Assembly (NCBI GenBank): GCA_021827445.1
Contig: JAKAVW010000038.1
Span: forward strand, 1-14,645
Reading direction: 5' to 3'
Length of the DNA: 14,645 nucleotides
Source: Pseudomonadota bacterium
GTDB taxonomy: Bacteria; Pseudomonadota; Gammaproteobacteria; Acidithiobacillales; Acidithiobacillaceae
Shown here: in pieces, positions 14,637 to 14,645 of the stretch
How the letters are laid out: each line of letters starts with the position of its first letter
How positions within the stretch are numbered: the first letter of the stretch is position 1
The notes under the pieces: model-generated
Told to the model about the DNA's origin: nothing
Databases searched by the model: none
What the model saw: only the letters and a program-made list of their open reading frames with translations
Program-made: the position numbers and the translations under genes

Positions 14637-14645
14637 CGCCGGCTC

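Noticed and set aside
1..14645. CRISPR array, tRNA, rRNA, insertion sequence or phage integrase
   Set aside because: No spaced direct repeats, no tRNA or rRNA pattern and no transposase or integrase motif were found on reading both strands.

Overview
This window comes from a moderately GC-rich proteobacterium. The combination of an aryl-polyene pigment cluster, a broken type I restriction-modification island and ligA resembles an Acidithiobacillus-type acidophile. That genus is an inference from gene content and codon style, not something the sequence proves.

Left region (about 1-7176) is the end of a halogenated aryl-polyene (xanthomonadin-like) cluster. On the plus strand are the 3' end of a hotdog 3-hydroxyacyl-ACP dehydratase, a FabG-type ketoreductase and a CPA2-type cation/proton antiporter. 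Converging on them from the right is a tight minus-strand operon in the order polysaccharide deacetylase, flavin-dependent halogenase, chorismatase (FkbO/Hyg5/XanB2 family), lysophospholipid-type acyltransferase and family 2 glycosyltransferase. The last two junctions are 4-nt ATGA overlaps. The chorismatase would supply the hydroxybenzoate starter, the dehydratase and ketoreductase would take part in polyene elongation, the halogenase would halogenate the aryl end, and the acyltransferase and glycosyltransferase would attach the chain to a membrane lipid or sugar. A 19-codon open frame with a strong Shine-Dalgarno overlaps the first codons of the deacetylase.

Middle region (about 7422-12006) is an accessory island built on a degenerate type I restriction-modification locus. 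The hsdM and hsdS genes are collapsed into one 334-codon open frame, and hsdR is reduced to 297 codons. Their recognisable segments are joined by about five apparently in-frame deletions, and several catalytic residues are changed. Between them lie a HugZ/HutZ-like haem-utilisation protein, a DUF2283 remnant, an AT-rich DKNYY-repeat gene and a 0.5-kb stretch with no convincing gene. An apparently intact HExxH metallopeptidase (YgjP/SprT-like) follows hsdR and overlaps its 3' end.

Right region (about 12007-14645) returns to chromosomal housekeeping genes on the minus strand: ligA (its start may lie outside the window) and, overlapping it, a solitary F1-ATPase epsilon-like gene with an extended C terminus and no other atp gene beside it. 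Just downstream of this gene is a short segment resembling the N terminus of a SAM-dependent methyltransferase, cut off where the island begins. This probably marks the island's right-hand scar.
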